A stretch of DNA of 55,063 nucleotides, from NCBI RefSeq assembly GCF_005502885.1, contig NZ_SCMR01000027.1, forward strand, positions 1-55,063. Direction: 5' to 3'. This document shows, piece by piece, positions 17,162 to 25,848 of the stretch. A program made the translations under genes and the position numbers. The notes below the pieces were generated by a model. It ran no database searches and was not told where the DNA came from. It worked only from the letters and a program-made list of their open reading frames with translations. Within the stretch, counting starts at the first letter, position 1; every line of letters starts with the position of its first letter. The DNA is from Microbacterium sp. 2FI. Lineage in GTDB: Bacteria; Actinomycetota; Actinomycetes; Actinomycetales; Microbacteriaceae.

Positions 17162-17167
17162 AGTCTA
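17162..17167 (-). promoter_or_regulatory. -10 box of pheST (leaderless promoter)
   Basis: TAGACT on the minus strand lies 8 nt before the GTG start of pheS. No consensus -35 is visible. Confidence 0.5.
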
Positions 17168-17219
17168 CCGACGAGCGGATGCCGCACCCGCCGCGCAGAG
17201 ACCTGACGCCCCGCCGCGC

Positions 17220-18170
17220 CTACTGGCCGTGGCCGTCGTACTTGCCGAGTCCCCTGCTCGCTGCGATGCGGTCGGCCACGGCCTCTGCCTCGAGGAGTGC
17301 CGCCGGGTTCGTCGGATCGGTGACCTTGCCGCGACCCTTGCCGCCGCCGTAGCCCGAAGCCGTGCGGCGTGAGAGCCAGCGCGCGAACCACGACAGGGTG
17401 AGGTTGATCGCGAGATAGATGACGAGGGTCACCACGAACAGCGAGAACAGGTACCGGTTGCCGTAGAACGAGCCGAGGTTGTTGATGTTGGTGCGGATGA
17501 TCTCGTTGTAGCCGACGATGAATCCGAGCGACGTGTCCTTCAGCAGCACGACGAGCTGCGCGACGATGATCGGCAGCATCTGGCGGAACGCCTGCGGGAA
17601 CTCCACCAGCATCTTCGATTGGAACTCGCGCATGCCGACCGACAGCGCAGCTTCCCGCTGTCCGCGCGGGAGCGAGGCCAGCCCGGCTCGCAGGGCCTCG
17701 CCGATGAGCGCGCCGTTGTACAGCACGAGCGCGATGACCACGGCCCAGAAGGCCCCGGTCGATGCCACCAGCAGGATGAAGAGCATCATCAGCAGCACGG
17801 GCATGCCGCGGAGGAATTCGAGCAGCCATGCCGTCGGCACGCGCACCCATGCGATCAGCGAGCTGCGCAGCAGCGAGAACGCGATGCCGAGGAGGATCGC
17901 ACCGACTGCGGCGACGGCCGCAGCCTGCAGCGTCGCGACGACGCCGCGGCCGATCGCGCCCCACACCTCGGGGTCGGTGAAGATGTTCCAGCGGCTCGGG
18001 TCGAACATGCCCGGCAGGGTGATCCCGCCGGACTCGCGCGGCGCCGCCAGTGTCATGATCACCCAGGCGATGCCCGCGAGGATCACGACACCGGCGATGA
18101 TCGACGCGATCAGCGAGACCCTGCGCGCCCGGGGTCCGGGGGCGTCGAACAGCACACTCGCGCCGGTCAT
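17220..18170 (-). CDS. gluD: glutamate-type amino acid ABC transporter permease (GluD-like)
   Basis: The 316-residue inner-membrane permease belongs to the HisM/GluD family. There is a hydrophobic segment at about residues 18-45, then the permease core with VVATLQAAAVAAVGAILLG, EFLRGMPVLLMMLFI, and the EAA loop around EALRAGLASLPRGQREAALSVG. The final segment is NRYLFSLFVVTLVIYLAINLTLSWFARWL. The C-terminal tail of about 50 residues is charged and longer than in many relatives. It overlaps gluC by ATGA. It should pair with GluC and the GluA ATPase. Confidence 0.9.
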   Translation of the reverse strand: MTGASVLFDAPGPRARRVSLIASIIAGVVILAGIAWVIMTLAAPRESGGITLPGMFDPSRWNIFTDPEVWGAIGRGVVATLQAAAVAAVGAILLGIAFSLLRSSLIAWVRVPTAWLLEFLRGMPVLLMMLFILLVASTGAFWAVVIALVLYNGALIGEALRAGLASLPRGQREAALSVGMREFQSKMLVEFPQAFRQMLPIIVAQLVVLLKDTSLGFIVGYNEIIRTNINNLGSFYGNRYLFSLFVVTLVIYLAINLTLSWFARWLSRRTASGYGGGKGRGKVTDPTNPAALLEAEAVADRIAASRGLGKYDGHGQ

Positions 18171-18814
18171 CGCTTCACCACGTACTTCCGCTCGAGCGCC
18201 CCGGCGGCGATGCCGAGCGGGACGGTGATGACGAGGTACAGACCGGCGGCGGTCAGCAGGATCGGGATCACCATGTTGCCGTTGTCGTTGGCGAGCTGGC
18301 GCGTGACGCCGAACAGTTCGAGCACGAAGAAGCCTCCGGCCACCGAGGTGTTCTTCGTCAGCGCGATGAAGACGTTGATGAGGGGCGGGATGGTCATGCG
18401 GAACGCCTGCGGCAGCACCACGAGCGACACCGTCTGCCCGAAGCCGAGCCCGATCGAGCGGGCTGCCTCGGCCTGCCCGACGGGCACGCCGTTGATGCCG
18501 GAGCGGAGGGCCTCCGCCACGAAGGGCGACGTGTAATACGTCAGCGCGATGAAGGCGAGGATGATGAACGGCATCCGGACGCCGAGCATCGGCATCACGA
18601 ACGTCGTGAAGATGAAGACGAGGGTGAGCGGGGTGTTGCGCGCGATCTCGGTCCAGAAGGCCGCGAATGTCCGGAGCGCCGCCACGGGCGAGATCCGCAT
18701 CGCCGCGATCACGGTGCCGAGCACGAGTGCCATGACACCCGAGACGGCCAGCAGCAGCAGCGTCACCCGGAAGCCCTCCAGGAACGTCGGCCACAACGAC
18801 AGGTACTGCTCCAC
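18167..18814 (-). CDS. gluC: glutamate-type amino acid ABC transporter permease (GluC-like)
   Basis: The 215-residue permease has the polar amino-acid uptake architecture: GFRVTLLLLAVSGVMALVLGTVIA, EIARNTPLTLVFIF, and the EAA loop EALRSGINGVPVGQAEAARSIGLG that docks on the ATPase. It starts with GTG at 18814. The gap to gluB (18815-18886) contains a perfect 16-bp hairpin, so permease expression may be lower than that of the binding protein. Confidence 0.9.
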   Translation of the reverse strand: MEQYLSLWPTFLEGFRVTLLLLAVSGVMALVLGTVIAAMRISPVAALRTFAAFWTEIARNTPLTLVFIFTTFVMPMLGVRMPFIILAFIALTYYTSPFVAEALRSGINGVPVGQAEAARSIGLGFGQTVSLVVLPQAFRMTIPPLINVFIALTKNTSVAGGFFVLELFGVTRQLANDNGNMVIPILLTAAGLYLVITVPLGIAAGALERKYVVKR

Positions 18815-18841
18815 GACGCCTCCTCTCTCATCCGTCGGGGT

Positions 18842-18879
18842 GATGCCCCGGATCCGGCGGTCACCGGATCCGGGGCATC
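18842..18879 (-). promoter_or_regulatory. strong hairpin between gluB and gluC
   Basis: GATGCCCCGGATCCGG (18842-18857) and its exact complement (18864-18879) enclose the 6-nt loop CGGTCA. The 16-bp GC-rich stem begins 7 nt after the gluB stop and has no following T-run. In transporter operons such hairpins protect the upstream message and reduce read-through, giving more binding protein than permease. That role is inference. Confidence 0.65.
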
Positions 18880-18886
18880 GCGTGCA

Positions 18887-19753
18887 TCAGTAGCGGTCGG
18901 GTGCCGGCGGATCGATGAACGGCAGCACGGTGCCGGCCGTCGCGTTCCAGGCCTCTTCGTAGCGACCGTCCTCGTACGCCTCTTCCAGCACGTCGTTGAT
19001 CCAGTTGCGGAACTCGGTGTCCTCGAGTTCGAGGCCGATGCCGTACGGCTCTTCCGTGAACGGCTCGCCGACGACCTTGAACTCGCCCTCGTTCTGCGCG
19101 GCGAGGCCGGCAAGGATGACGTTGTCGGTCGAGACGGCCACGACGGCGCCGCTGCGCAGCGGCTCGAGGCAGTTCGAGTAGGTGTCGGTGAGCACCGGCT
19201 CTGCGCCGATCTCCTCGAGCTTGGCGGCCGGGGTCGAACCGGTCACGGAGCAGACTGGCTGACCGACGAGGTCGTCCTCGCTCGTGATGTCCTCGTTGTC
19301 GGCGAGCACGAGGATCGACTGACCCGCCATGTAGTACGGCCCCGCGAAGGAGACGACCTCCTTGCGCGTGTCGTTGATCGTGTAGGTGGCGATGACGATG
19401 TCGACCTCGCCGTTCTGGATGAACGGCTCGCGGTTGGCCGAGACCGATTCCTTCCAGTCGATGTCGTCCTCGGCGATGCCGAGCTCGGACGCGATGATCT
19501 TGCCGATCTCGACGTCGAAGCCCTCGGGCGTACCGGAGGGGCCCATCAGGCCGAACAGCGGCTGGTCGAACTTCGTGCCGATGGTGATGGTGCCGGCCTC
19601 GTTGAGGGCGGCCATCGTGGTGCCCTCGTCGAAGGACACCTCCTCGGGCTCGGGCGCCATGCTCTCGTCGCCGCCGCCGCCGCTCGCGCACGCCGACAGT
19701 GCGAGGGCGCTGGCTGCCGCCAGGGCGATCAAGGGGATTCTCGTTCGCTTCAT
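18887..19753 (-). CDS. gluB: glutamate-type ABC transporter substrate-binding lipoprotein (GluB-like)
   Basis: The 288-residue product begins with a positively charged n-region and a hydrophobic core ending in the lipobox LSAC (Cys21), followed by a Gly/Asp/Glu-rich linker, so it is an exported lipoprotein. The type 3 solute-binding domain follows: TITIGTKFDQPLFGL, GFDVEIGKIIASELG, VDIVIATYTINDTRKEVVSFAGPYYMAGQSILV and VCSVTGSTPAAKL, the last typical of actinobacterial glutamate binders. A Shine-Dalgarno-like AAAGGA precedes the ATG at 19753. Glutamate as ligand is by family similarity. Confidence 0.92.
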   Translation of the reverse strand: MKRTRIPLIALAAASALALSACASGGGGDESMAPEPEEVSFDEGTTMAALNEAGTITIGTKFDQPLFGLMGPSGTPEGFDVEIGKIIASELGIAEDDIDWKESVSANREPFIQNGEVDIVIATYTINDTRKEVVSFAGPYYMAGQSILVLADNEDITSEDDLVGQPVCSVTGSTPAAKLEEIGAEPVLTDTYSNCLEPLRSGAVVAVSTDNVILAGLAAQNEGEFKVVGEPFTEEPYGIGLELEDTEFRNWINDVLEEAYEDGRYEEAWNATAGTVLPFIDPPAPDRY

Positions 19754-19834
19754 GTCTCTCGTCCTTTGCTGTGATCGGAGCCGCTCGTGACAGCTCCTGT
19801 CCTTCCCGGCCGCTGGGGACGGCGGGAGCTTCGG

Positions 19835-20632
19835 TCAGTGGTCGAGGATCTTCGACAGGAAGTCCTTCGCCCTCTCACTCTGCGGGTTCGTGAAGAACTG
19901 CTCGGGCGTCGCCTCTTCCACGATCGCGCCGTCGGCCATGAAGAGCACCCGATCGGCGGCCTTCCGTGCGAAGCCCATCTCGTGGGTGACGACGATCATG
20001 GTCATGCCGTCGGCGGCGAGCCCGATCATGACGTCGAGCACCTCGTTGATCATCTCCGGGTCGAGCGCGCTCGTCGGCTCGTCCATCAGGATCACCTTCG
20101 GATCCATCGCGAGCGACCGCGCGATCGCGACGCGCTGCTGCTGACCGCCTGAGAGCTGGTTCGGCATCTTCGTTGCCTGATTGGCGACGCCGACGCGGTC
20201 GAGCAACTGCATCGCCTTGGCCTCGGCATCCTTCTTCTTCATGCCTCGCACCTTGATCGGGCCGAGCGTGACGTTCTCGAGGACCGTCTTGTGGGCGAAG
20301 AGGTTGAAGGACTGGAAGACCATCCCGACGTCGGCGCGCAGGGTCGCCAGGCCGCGACCCTCTTCGGGGAGCTTCGCGCCGTCGATCGTGATCACGCCGG
20401 AGTCGATCGTCTCGAGGCGGTTGATCGCGCGGCAGAGCGTGGACTTGCCGGATCCGGAGGGGCCGATCACCACGACGACCTCGCCGCGGTTGACGACCGT
20501 GTTGATGTCCTTCAGCACATGCAGCTCACCGAAGTGCTTGTCGACGTTCTCGACGACGACGAGGGGCTCACCGCGCCGCACGTTGATGTTCGACGTGCGA
20601 GGAGCGGGCGTCGGTGCAGCAGGAGTCGCCAT
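19835..20632 (-). CDS. gluA: glutamate-type ABC transporter ATP-binding protein (GluA-like)
   Basis: The 265-residue ATPase energises the GluCD permease. The Walker A loop is GPSGSGKST (about residue 56), the Q-loop is MVFQSFNLF, the signature is LSGGQQQR, Walker B is VILMDEPTSALDPE and the switch histidine is VVTHEMG. A 20-residue Pro/Ala-rich N-terminal extension precedes the domain. The ATG at 20632 is 6 nt after a TAGGCT box. It is the first gene of gluA-gluB-gluC-gluD. Confidence 0.94.
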   Translation of the reverse strand: MATPAAPTPAPRTSNINVRRGEPLVVVENVDKHFGELHVLKDINTVVNRGEVVVVIGPSGSGKSTLCRAINRLETIDSGVITIDGAKLPEEGRGLATLRADVGMVFQSFNLFAHKTVLENVTLGPIKVRGMKKKDAEAKAMQLLDRVGVANQATKMPNQLSGGQQQRVAIARSLAMDPKVILMDEPTSALDPEMINEVLDVMIGLAADGMTMIVVTHEMGFARKAADRVLFMADGAIVEEATPEQFFTNPQSERAKDFLSKILDH

Positions 20633-20638
20633 GACGTC

Positions 20639-20644
20639 AGCCTA
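20639..20644 (-). promoter_or_regulatory. -10 box of the glu operon (leaderless promoter)
   Basis: TAGGCT on the minus strand lies 6 nt before the gluA ATG. There is no Shine-Dalgarno sequence and no clear -35. Confidence 0.5.
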
Positions 20645-20714
20645 TGGGGCCGCTGTGCCCGGGCCGCAGGGGCTTGACCGTACCTTTACCGACTTGTAAC
20701 AGGACCGGAATGGG

Positions 20715-21521
20715 TCACGCGCGGCTCGCCGCGCGCTGCGCGAAGGCCGTCTCGTACAGGCAGACGCTCGCGGCAGTGGCGAGATTGAGCGACTCGGCCG
20801 CTCCGTAGATCGGCAGACGCAGGGCGAGGTCGGCGAGCGCGAGCGCATCGTCTTCGAGACCGCGCGCCTCGTTGCCGAACAGCCACGCGGTCGGCCTCGC
20901 GAGCACGTCGCGCGCGGCGAGGAAGTCGCTGCCGCCCACATCCGCCGCGATCACCTGCACGCCCGCGGCGTGGGCCTTCGCCACGACGGCGGCGAGGTCG
21001 ACGCCCACGGCGACCGGCAGGTGGAAGAGCGATCCGGTCGTCGCGCGCACGACCTTGGGGTTGTAGGGATCTACGGTGCGGCCGGTGAGCACGACCGCAT
21101 CGGCGCCCGCGGCATCCGCTGCCCGGATGATCGTGCCGAGGTTGCCGGGGTCGCGCACCTCCTCGCAGATCGCGATGAGACGGGGGGATGCCGCGAACAC
21201 ATCGCGCAGCGACGTCGGCGACTGCCGCGCGACGGCGACGATCCCCTGCGGAGTCACCGTGTCGGCCATCGCGTCGAGCACGGCCTCGGTGGTGAAGATC
21301 ACCTCGATGCCGGCATCCTCCGCCGCCTGGCTCACGTCGACGTGCCGCTCCATCGCGGTCGGCGTCGCGAACAGCTCCACGAGAGTGTCGGGGCGATAGC
21401 GCAGCGCCTCGCGCGCGGCCTGAGGACCCTCGAGAAGGAACAGCCCCGTCTCCTGGCGCGCGCTGCGCTTGGTCAGCTTGGCGACGGCCCGCACACGCGG
21501 CGAGCGAGGATTCTCCAGCAC
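20715..21521 (-). CDS. SpoU/TrmH family RNA 2'-O-methyltransferase
   Basis: The 268-residue protein is a SPOUT-fold methyltransferase acting on rRNA or tRNA. An N-terminal substrate-binding domain (RARQETGLFLLEGPQAAREAL-type, here starting SARQETGLF) comes first. The SPOUT motifs follow: CEEVRDPGNLGTIIRAADAAGADAVVL (motif 1), LFGNEARGLEDD (motif 2) and IYGAAESLNLATAASVCLYE (motif 3, forming the knot). The target nucleotide is not predictable. It starts with GTG at 21521, 6 nt after a TACACT box. Neighbouring the infC-rpmI-rplT operon is common for this family. Confidence 0.88.
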   Translation of the reverse strand: MLENPRSPRVRAVAKLTKRSARQETGLFLLEGPQAAREALRYRPDTLVELFATPTAMERHVDVSQAAEDAGIEVIFTTEAVLDAMADTVTPQGIVAVARQSPTSLRDVFAASPRLIAICEEVRDPGNLGTIIRAADAAGADAVVLTGRTVDPYNPKVVRATTGSLFHLPVAVGVDLAAVVAKAHAAGVQVIAADVGGSDFLAARDVLARPTAWLFGNEARGLEDDALALADLALRLPIYGAAESLNLATAASVCLYETAFAQRAASRA

Positions 21522-21527
21522 ACGTTC

Positions 21528-21533
21528 AGTGTA
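21528..21533 (-). promoter_or_regulatory. -10 box of the SpoU methyltransferase gene
   Basis: TACACT on the minus strand lies 6 nt before the GTG start, as expected for a leaderless transcript. Confidence 0.45.
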
Positions 21534-21540
21534 GAGACAG

Positions 21541-21572
21541 AAAGGGCGCCCTCCCGAAGGAGGACGCCCTTT
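21541..21572 (-). terminator. intrinsic terminator of the infC-rpmI-rplT operon
   Basis: On the minus strand AAAGGGCGTCCTCC, a TTCG tetraloop and GGAGGGCGCCCTTT form a 14-bp stem with one G-U pair, followed by TTTCTGTC-like sequence. It lies 18 bp after the rplT stop and before the SpoU methyltransferase gene. Confidence 0.85.
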
Positions 21573-21590
21573 CGACGACGGATGCCGAGA

Positions 21591-21974
21591 TTACGCGCTC
21601 TTGGGAGCGTTGACGTTCTCGGGGAGCGCCTTCTTGGCGGTCTCGACGAGCGAGGTGAAGGTCGCCGCGTCGTTCACCGCGAGGTCGGCCAGCATACGGC
21701 GGTCGACCTGCACACCCGCGAGGCCGAGGCCCTGGATGAGGCGGTTGTACGTGAGGCCGTTCTGACGGCTCGCAGCGTTGATGCGCTGGATCCACAGGCG
21801 GCGGAAGTCGCCCTTGCGCTTGCGACGGTCGCGGTACGCGTAGACGAGCGAGTGGGTGACCTGCTCCTTCGCCTTGCGGTACAGACGCGAACGCTGTCCG
21901 CGGTAGCCGGACGCGCGCTCGAGGATGACGCGACGCTTCTTGTGGGCGTTTACCGCCCGCTTGACTCTAGCCAT
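21591..21974 (-). CDS. rplT: 50S ribosomal protein L20
   Basis: The 127-residue basic protein begins MARVKRAVNAHKKRR and contains GYRGQRSRLYRKAKEQV and RRKRKGDFRRLWIQRINAA. These are L20 hallmarks; it binds 23S rRNA early in 50S assembly. It is the last gene of infC-rpmI-rplT, with a strong terminator just downstream. Confidence 0.98.
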   Translation of the reverse strand: MARVKRAVNAHKKRRVILERASGYRGQRSRLYRKAKEQVTHSLVYAYRDRRKRKGDFRRLWIQRINAASRQNGLTYNRLIQGLGLAGVQVDRRMLADLAVNDAATFTSLVETAKKALPENVNAPKSA

Positions 21975-22004
21975 TTCTTCTGTTTCCTATTCGTGCGTCG
22001 GCGC

Positions 22005-22199
22005 TCAGAGGCCGAGGAGCTTCTTGGCCTGCTTGGCGTCACCCGGGGCCAGGACCTGCTCCTGGTTGAGGCGGCGGGTACGACGGCTCGACTTGCCCTC
22101 GAGGTTGTGGCGCATGCCGGCCTGCTGCTTCATCAGCTTGCCGCTGCCGGTGACCTTGAAGCGCTTCTTGGCACCCGAGTGGGTCTTCTGCTTCGGCAT
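22005..22199 (-). CDS. rpmI: 50S ribosomal protein L35
   Basis: The 64-residue product starts MPKQKTHSGAKKRFKVTGSGK and continues with QAGMRHNLEGKSSRRTRRL, the complete L35 pattern. It sits 30 bp upstream of rplT and 72 bp downstream of infC. The infC-rpmI gap contains two short hairpins (CTCGCC-GG-GGCGAG and TCCCGC-GGT-GCGGGA). Confidence 0.97.
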   Translation of the reverse strand: MPKQKTHSGAKKRFKVTGSGKLMKQQAGMRHNLEGKSSRRTRRLNQEQVLAPGDAKQAKKLLGL

Positions 22200-22271
22200 C
22201 TCTTCTTCCTTCGTTTCACATCTCGCCGGGGCGAGAGTCGGGATCCCGCGGTGCGGGAGTCTGTGGGGGTC

Positions 22272-22910
<639 letters not shown>

Positions 22911-23123
22911 GCGGAGCTCCTTCGTGCGGGTGTTCTCACCGCGACACAGGGTGCATCGCGGGTGGAAGAGGTTCTCATTCCACCCGGCAGGCGCACGAGC
23001 GCCGGCTCTTCGCACCCGGATTCCGACCTGCGGAACGACCCCGGACGCGCAGCGAACGGGGCGGAGTGCTTGACCCGGTAGCCTGGAGCGGCAAGCGCGG
23101 GTGGGATGTGATCCTCTTTCGGT

Positions 23124-23158
23124 CCGGTGCAGAACGCACCGGAGCCCGCATGAGTCTA
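23124..23158 (-). promoter_or_regulatory. infC leader: possible -10 and leader hairpin
   Basis: On the minus strand TAGACT (23153-23158) could start an infC transcript with a leader of about 240 nt. Just downstream CCGGTGC-5-GCACCGG (23124-23142) forms a stable hairpin. Long leaders before infC, rpmI and rplT often carry translational or attenuation control, but I recognise no known motif here. The -35 is poor. Confidence 0.35.
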
Positions 23159-23172
23159 GCAGAGAGAGCGGC

Positions 23173-23592
23173 GTGGACACGATTCGAGGCACCGACGACG
23201 GCACGACGAGCGCGGAGGCGGTGCGGGATGCCGAGCGCGAGGCGCGCTGGGAGGAGCAGGAGCGGGCCGCATCCTCGGCGACGCGCGACATCGCCGACGT
23301 CGGCGCGGTCGAGGTCATCACCACCACCGCCGTGCACCTCATGAGCGCCGCAGCCGTCAAGGTCGGCCTCGCCGACGACCCGGCGACCCAGACCGACCTC
23401 GACGAGGCGCGCAAGCTCATCAACGCCCTCGCCGGGCTCATCACCGCCGGCGCCCCCGAGATCAGCGACATGCACGCGCGGTCGCTCCGCGACGGACTCC
23501 GCTCGCTTCAGCTCGCCTTCCGCGAGGCATCCGTCATCCCCGACCCGATCGGCAAGGGTCCCGGCGAGAAGTGGACCGGCCCGGTCACCTAG
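23173..23592 (+). CDS. DUF1844 family protein
   Basis: The 139-residue protein has a charged N-terminus. The DUF1844 core follows: DIADVGAVEVITTTAVHLMSAAAVKVGLAD, DLDEARKLINALAGLITAG and ARSLRDGLRSLQLAFREAS. The family is found beside infC in many actinobacteria, has a helical core and no known function. The GTG at 23173 gives the typical short N-terminus; the frame is open to 23101 but that part is unlike the family. Its TAG stop overlaps the TAG stop of the convergent decarboxylase gene. Confidence 0.75.
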   Translation: MDTIRGTDDGTTSAEAVRDAEREARWEEQERAASSATRDIADVGAVEVITTTAVHLMSAAAVKVGLADDPATQTDLDEARKLINALAGLITAGAPEISDMHARSLRDGLRSLQLAFREASVIPDPIGKGPGEKWTGPVT

Positions 23593-24983
23593 GCCCGCAG
23601 GTCGAGCGCGGCAGCGCCGCGGCGCACGGCATCCACCGTCCGCGCGACCGCCTCGGCGTCCGTGCCGTGATTGCTCACGGCGAATCGCACCACGGTACGA
23701 CCCTGCCACCGCGACGACGACGCCCAGACGGTGCCCTCCGCGCGCAGCCACTCCCCCAGCGCCGCCGTCGTGTCGTCGTCACGAGCCGCGAGGCACACCT
23801 GCGTGAACACGACGTCGTTGAGCACTTCGAGCCCCGGAATCGCGCGGAACCCGTCGGCGAGACCGGTCGCGGCTTCCGCAAGCCCGTCGACCAGCGCCAC
23901 CACGCCGTCGCGCCCGAGTGAGCGCAGCGCCGCCCACACCGGCACCCCGCGTGCGCGCCGCGAGAGCTCGGGTGCGCGGTCGTACGGATCCGAGATGCTC
24001 GCGACGGCGGGCAGGTAGGCCGCGTGCGCGCCGAGCGACGCGGTCATCGCGGCTTCGTCGCGCACGATCGCCACGCCGCAGTCGTACGGCACATTGAGCG
24101 TCTTGTGGGCGTCGGTCGCCCACGAGTCGGCGTCTTCGAGTCCGGCGGTGAGGTGGCGCAGGTGCGGACTCGCCGCCGCCCACAGCCCGAACGCGCCGTC
24201 GACGTGCACCCATGCGCCGGCAGCGCGGGCAACTGCGACCGCCGCAGCGAAGTCGTCGAAGGCGCCCGAGTGCACGTCGCCGGCCTGCAGTGCGACGATC
24301 ACCGGGCCGGAGCTATCGGCGAGAGCGCGTTCGAGGCCGCCGACGTCGATGCGACCCTCGGCATCCGCTCCCACCGTCCGCGGCACGCCGAGACCCGCCA
24401 GCCGACCGGCGAGCACGACCGAGGTGTGCACGGCATCGCCTGCGAGGAAGGTGATCGGCGGAGCCTGCTGGATGCCGGCCGATGGATCGAAGCCGCGCGC
24501 ACGCACCACCGCGTCGCGCGCGACGACCAGGCACGCCATGTTCGCACTCGTCGCACCGGTCACGAATCCGACACCGCTCTCCGCAGGAAGCCCGAGGAGT
24601 TCGAGAAGCCAGGCGGCGGCGACCTCCTCGACAGCCGCGGTCGCCGGCGTCGGCTGGCGCGACCCGGTGTTCTGGTCCCACGCCGAGACGAGCCAGTCCG
24701 CCGCGATGGCTGCGGGATACGCGCCGCCCATGACGAATCCGTAGAAGCGGGACGACCCGATCGCCATGAGGCCCGGCAGCGCCGCGTCGGCGAGCTCTTC
24801 GACGACCGCGGCGGGGTGGGCGCCTTGGGCGGGCAGAGTGCGAACGAGTGAATCGAGGATGCCGTCGACATCCGCCTCCGGCCGGATCGGACGCTCGTCG
24901 ACGGTGTCGAGCCAGCTCAGGGCGTGCCGGTGCGCGACCTCGAGCGCCTGCCGGTACTGGTCTTTCGTCGCGCTGCGGTCCAT
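23589..24983 (-). CDS. PLP-dependent amino acid decarboxylase (group II)
   Basis: The 464-residue protein belongs to the aromatic amino acid/glutamate decarboxylase family (fold type I). The N-terminal part includes SSRFYGFVMGGAYPAAIAADWLVSAWDQNTG. GFVTGATSANMACLVVARDAV binds the cofactor phosphate, WVHVDGAFGLWAA holds the PLP-stacking aspartate region, and the PLP lysine is in SWATDAHKTLNVPYDCG. The substrate is not predictable; related actinobacterial enzymes include aromatic and aspartate-type decarboxylases. A good Shine-Dalgarno GGAGG precedes the ATG at 24983, unlike most first genes here. Convergent with the DUF1844 gene. Confidence 0.85.
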   Translation of the reverse strand: MDRSATKDQYRQALEVAHRHALSWLDTVDERPIRPEADVDGILDSLVRTLPAQGAHPAAVVEELADAALPGLMAIGSSRFYGFVMGGAYPAAIAADWLVSAWDQNTGSRQPTPATAAVEEVAAAWLLELLGLPAESGVGFVTGATSANMACLVVARDAVVRARGFDPSAGIQQAPPITFLAGDAVHTSVVLAGRLAGLGVPRTVGADAEGRIDVGGLERALADSSGPVIVALQAGDVHSGAFDDFAAAVAVARAAGAWVHVDGAFGLWAAASPHLRHLTAGLEDADSWATDAHKTLNVPYDCGVAIVRDEAAMTASLGAHAAYLPAVASISDPYDRAPELSRRARGVPVWAALRSLGRDGVVALVDGLAEAATGLADGFRAIPGLEVLNDVVFTQVCLAARDDDTTAALGEWLRAEGTVWASSSRWQGRTVVRFAVSNHGTDAEAVARTVDAVRRGAAALDLRA

Positions 24984-25050
24984 CGCGTCACCTCCGGGTG
25001 CCGATCTTCCGCCGGTACGCGGTCGGCCGCAAGGGCACTCCGGGTGCGGA

Positions 25051-25848
25051 CTACTCGGCCGCGCGAATGAGCTTGACGGTCAGCGAGTCCACGAGCACCG
25101 CGATGCGGTCATCGGCGGACCAGCGCTTCGCGAGCCGCTGGAGCACGGCATCCAACTCCTCCTGGGCGAGGCCGTGAATGAGGTGCAGCCGCACGACGAG
25201 CTCGGGTCCGCGGAGCCGCGCGTCAGGGTCGCCCGGCTCGACCGAGAGGTCGATGACGGCCAACTCGCCGCCGATGCTCGCCTGAAGTCCCGCGAACACC
25301 TCGGGCGAAGCGAAGCTCGGCTCCCACGTGTGACCCTGCGCGAGCGCCCACACCGCGGGGCGGCGGATGACGAACTCGGTCGGCGAGCCCGGGTCGATGA
25401 CGATGAGGTCGGTGTCGTCGGCGGATGCCGCAACCGCCGTGCGGGCGCCGTCGGCGGGCACCGGACGGGCGACGGGATCCCACGTTCGCATCGCGCCCAC
25501 CGAGGTGAAGACCGGAAGCACTCGTCTCCCGTCGGGAGAAGCGACCGTCACGATCGACAGTTCCTGCGTCTTGTCGACGGCGAGCCCGTGCTCGCCGATC
25601 GCCGGCTCCGTCGAGTCGGGATCCTCACCGAGGGCGGCGATGAGCGGGATCAGCAGGCGCGCCGGCCGGTACGCCGCGACGACGTCGGCCTGACTCCCCG
25701 ACCCGTCGCGGAAGGCCGTCAGTGCGGCCAGCAGCGCCGGATCGGCCGAGCCGTCATCACCGGAGTGCGGGTTCGCGTGAAAGCTCCGCCCCTCCCAGGG
25801 GACGCCGGCGGAGTCGCCGTGCGCGTGCGGATCAGTGTCCGGCGACAT
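25051..25848 (-). CDS. SseB family protein
   Basis: The 265-residue protein has an SseB-type N-terminal domain with DPALLAALTAFRDGSGSQADVVAAYRPARLLIPLIA (about residues 36-75), then LPVFTSVGAMRTWDP and EFVIRRPAVWALAQG. The C-terminal part (about 180-265, ending LVDSLTVKLIRAAE) resembles the accompanying enhanced-serine-sensitivity-type domain. The molecular function is unknown. Its ATG at 25848 overlaps the priA 3' end by 17 bp, so it belongs to the his operon transcript. Confidence 0.75.
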   Translation of the reverse strand: MSPDTDPHAHGDSAGVPWEGRSFHANPHSGDDGSADPALLAALTAFRDGSGSQADVVAAYRPARLLIPLIAALGEDPDSTEPAIGEHGLAVDKTQELSIVTVASPDGRRVLPVFTSVGAMRTWDPVARPVPADGARTAVAASADDTDLIVIDPGSPTEFVIRRPAVWALAQGHTWEPSFASPEVFAGLQASIGGELAVIDLSVEPGDPDARLRGPELVVRLHLIHGLAQEELDAVLQRLAKRWSADDRIAVLVDSLTVKLIRAAE

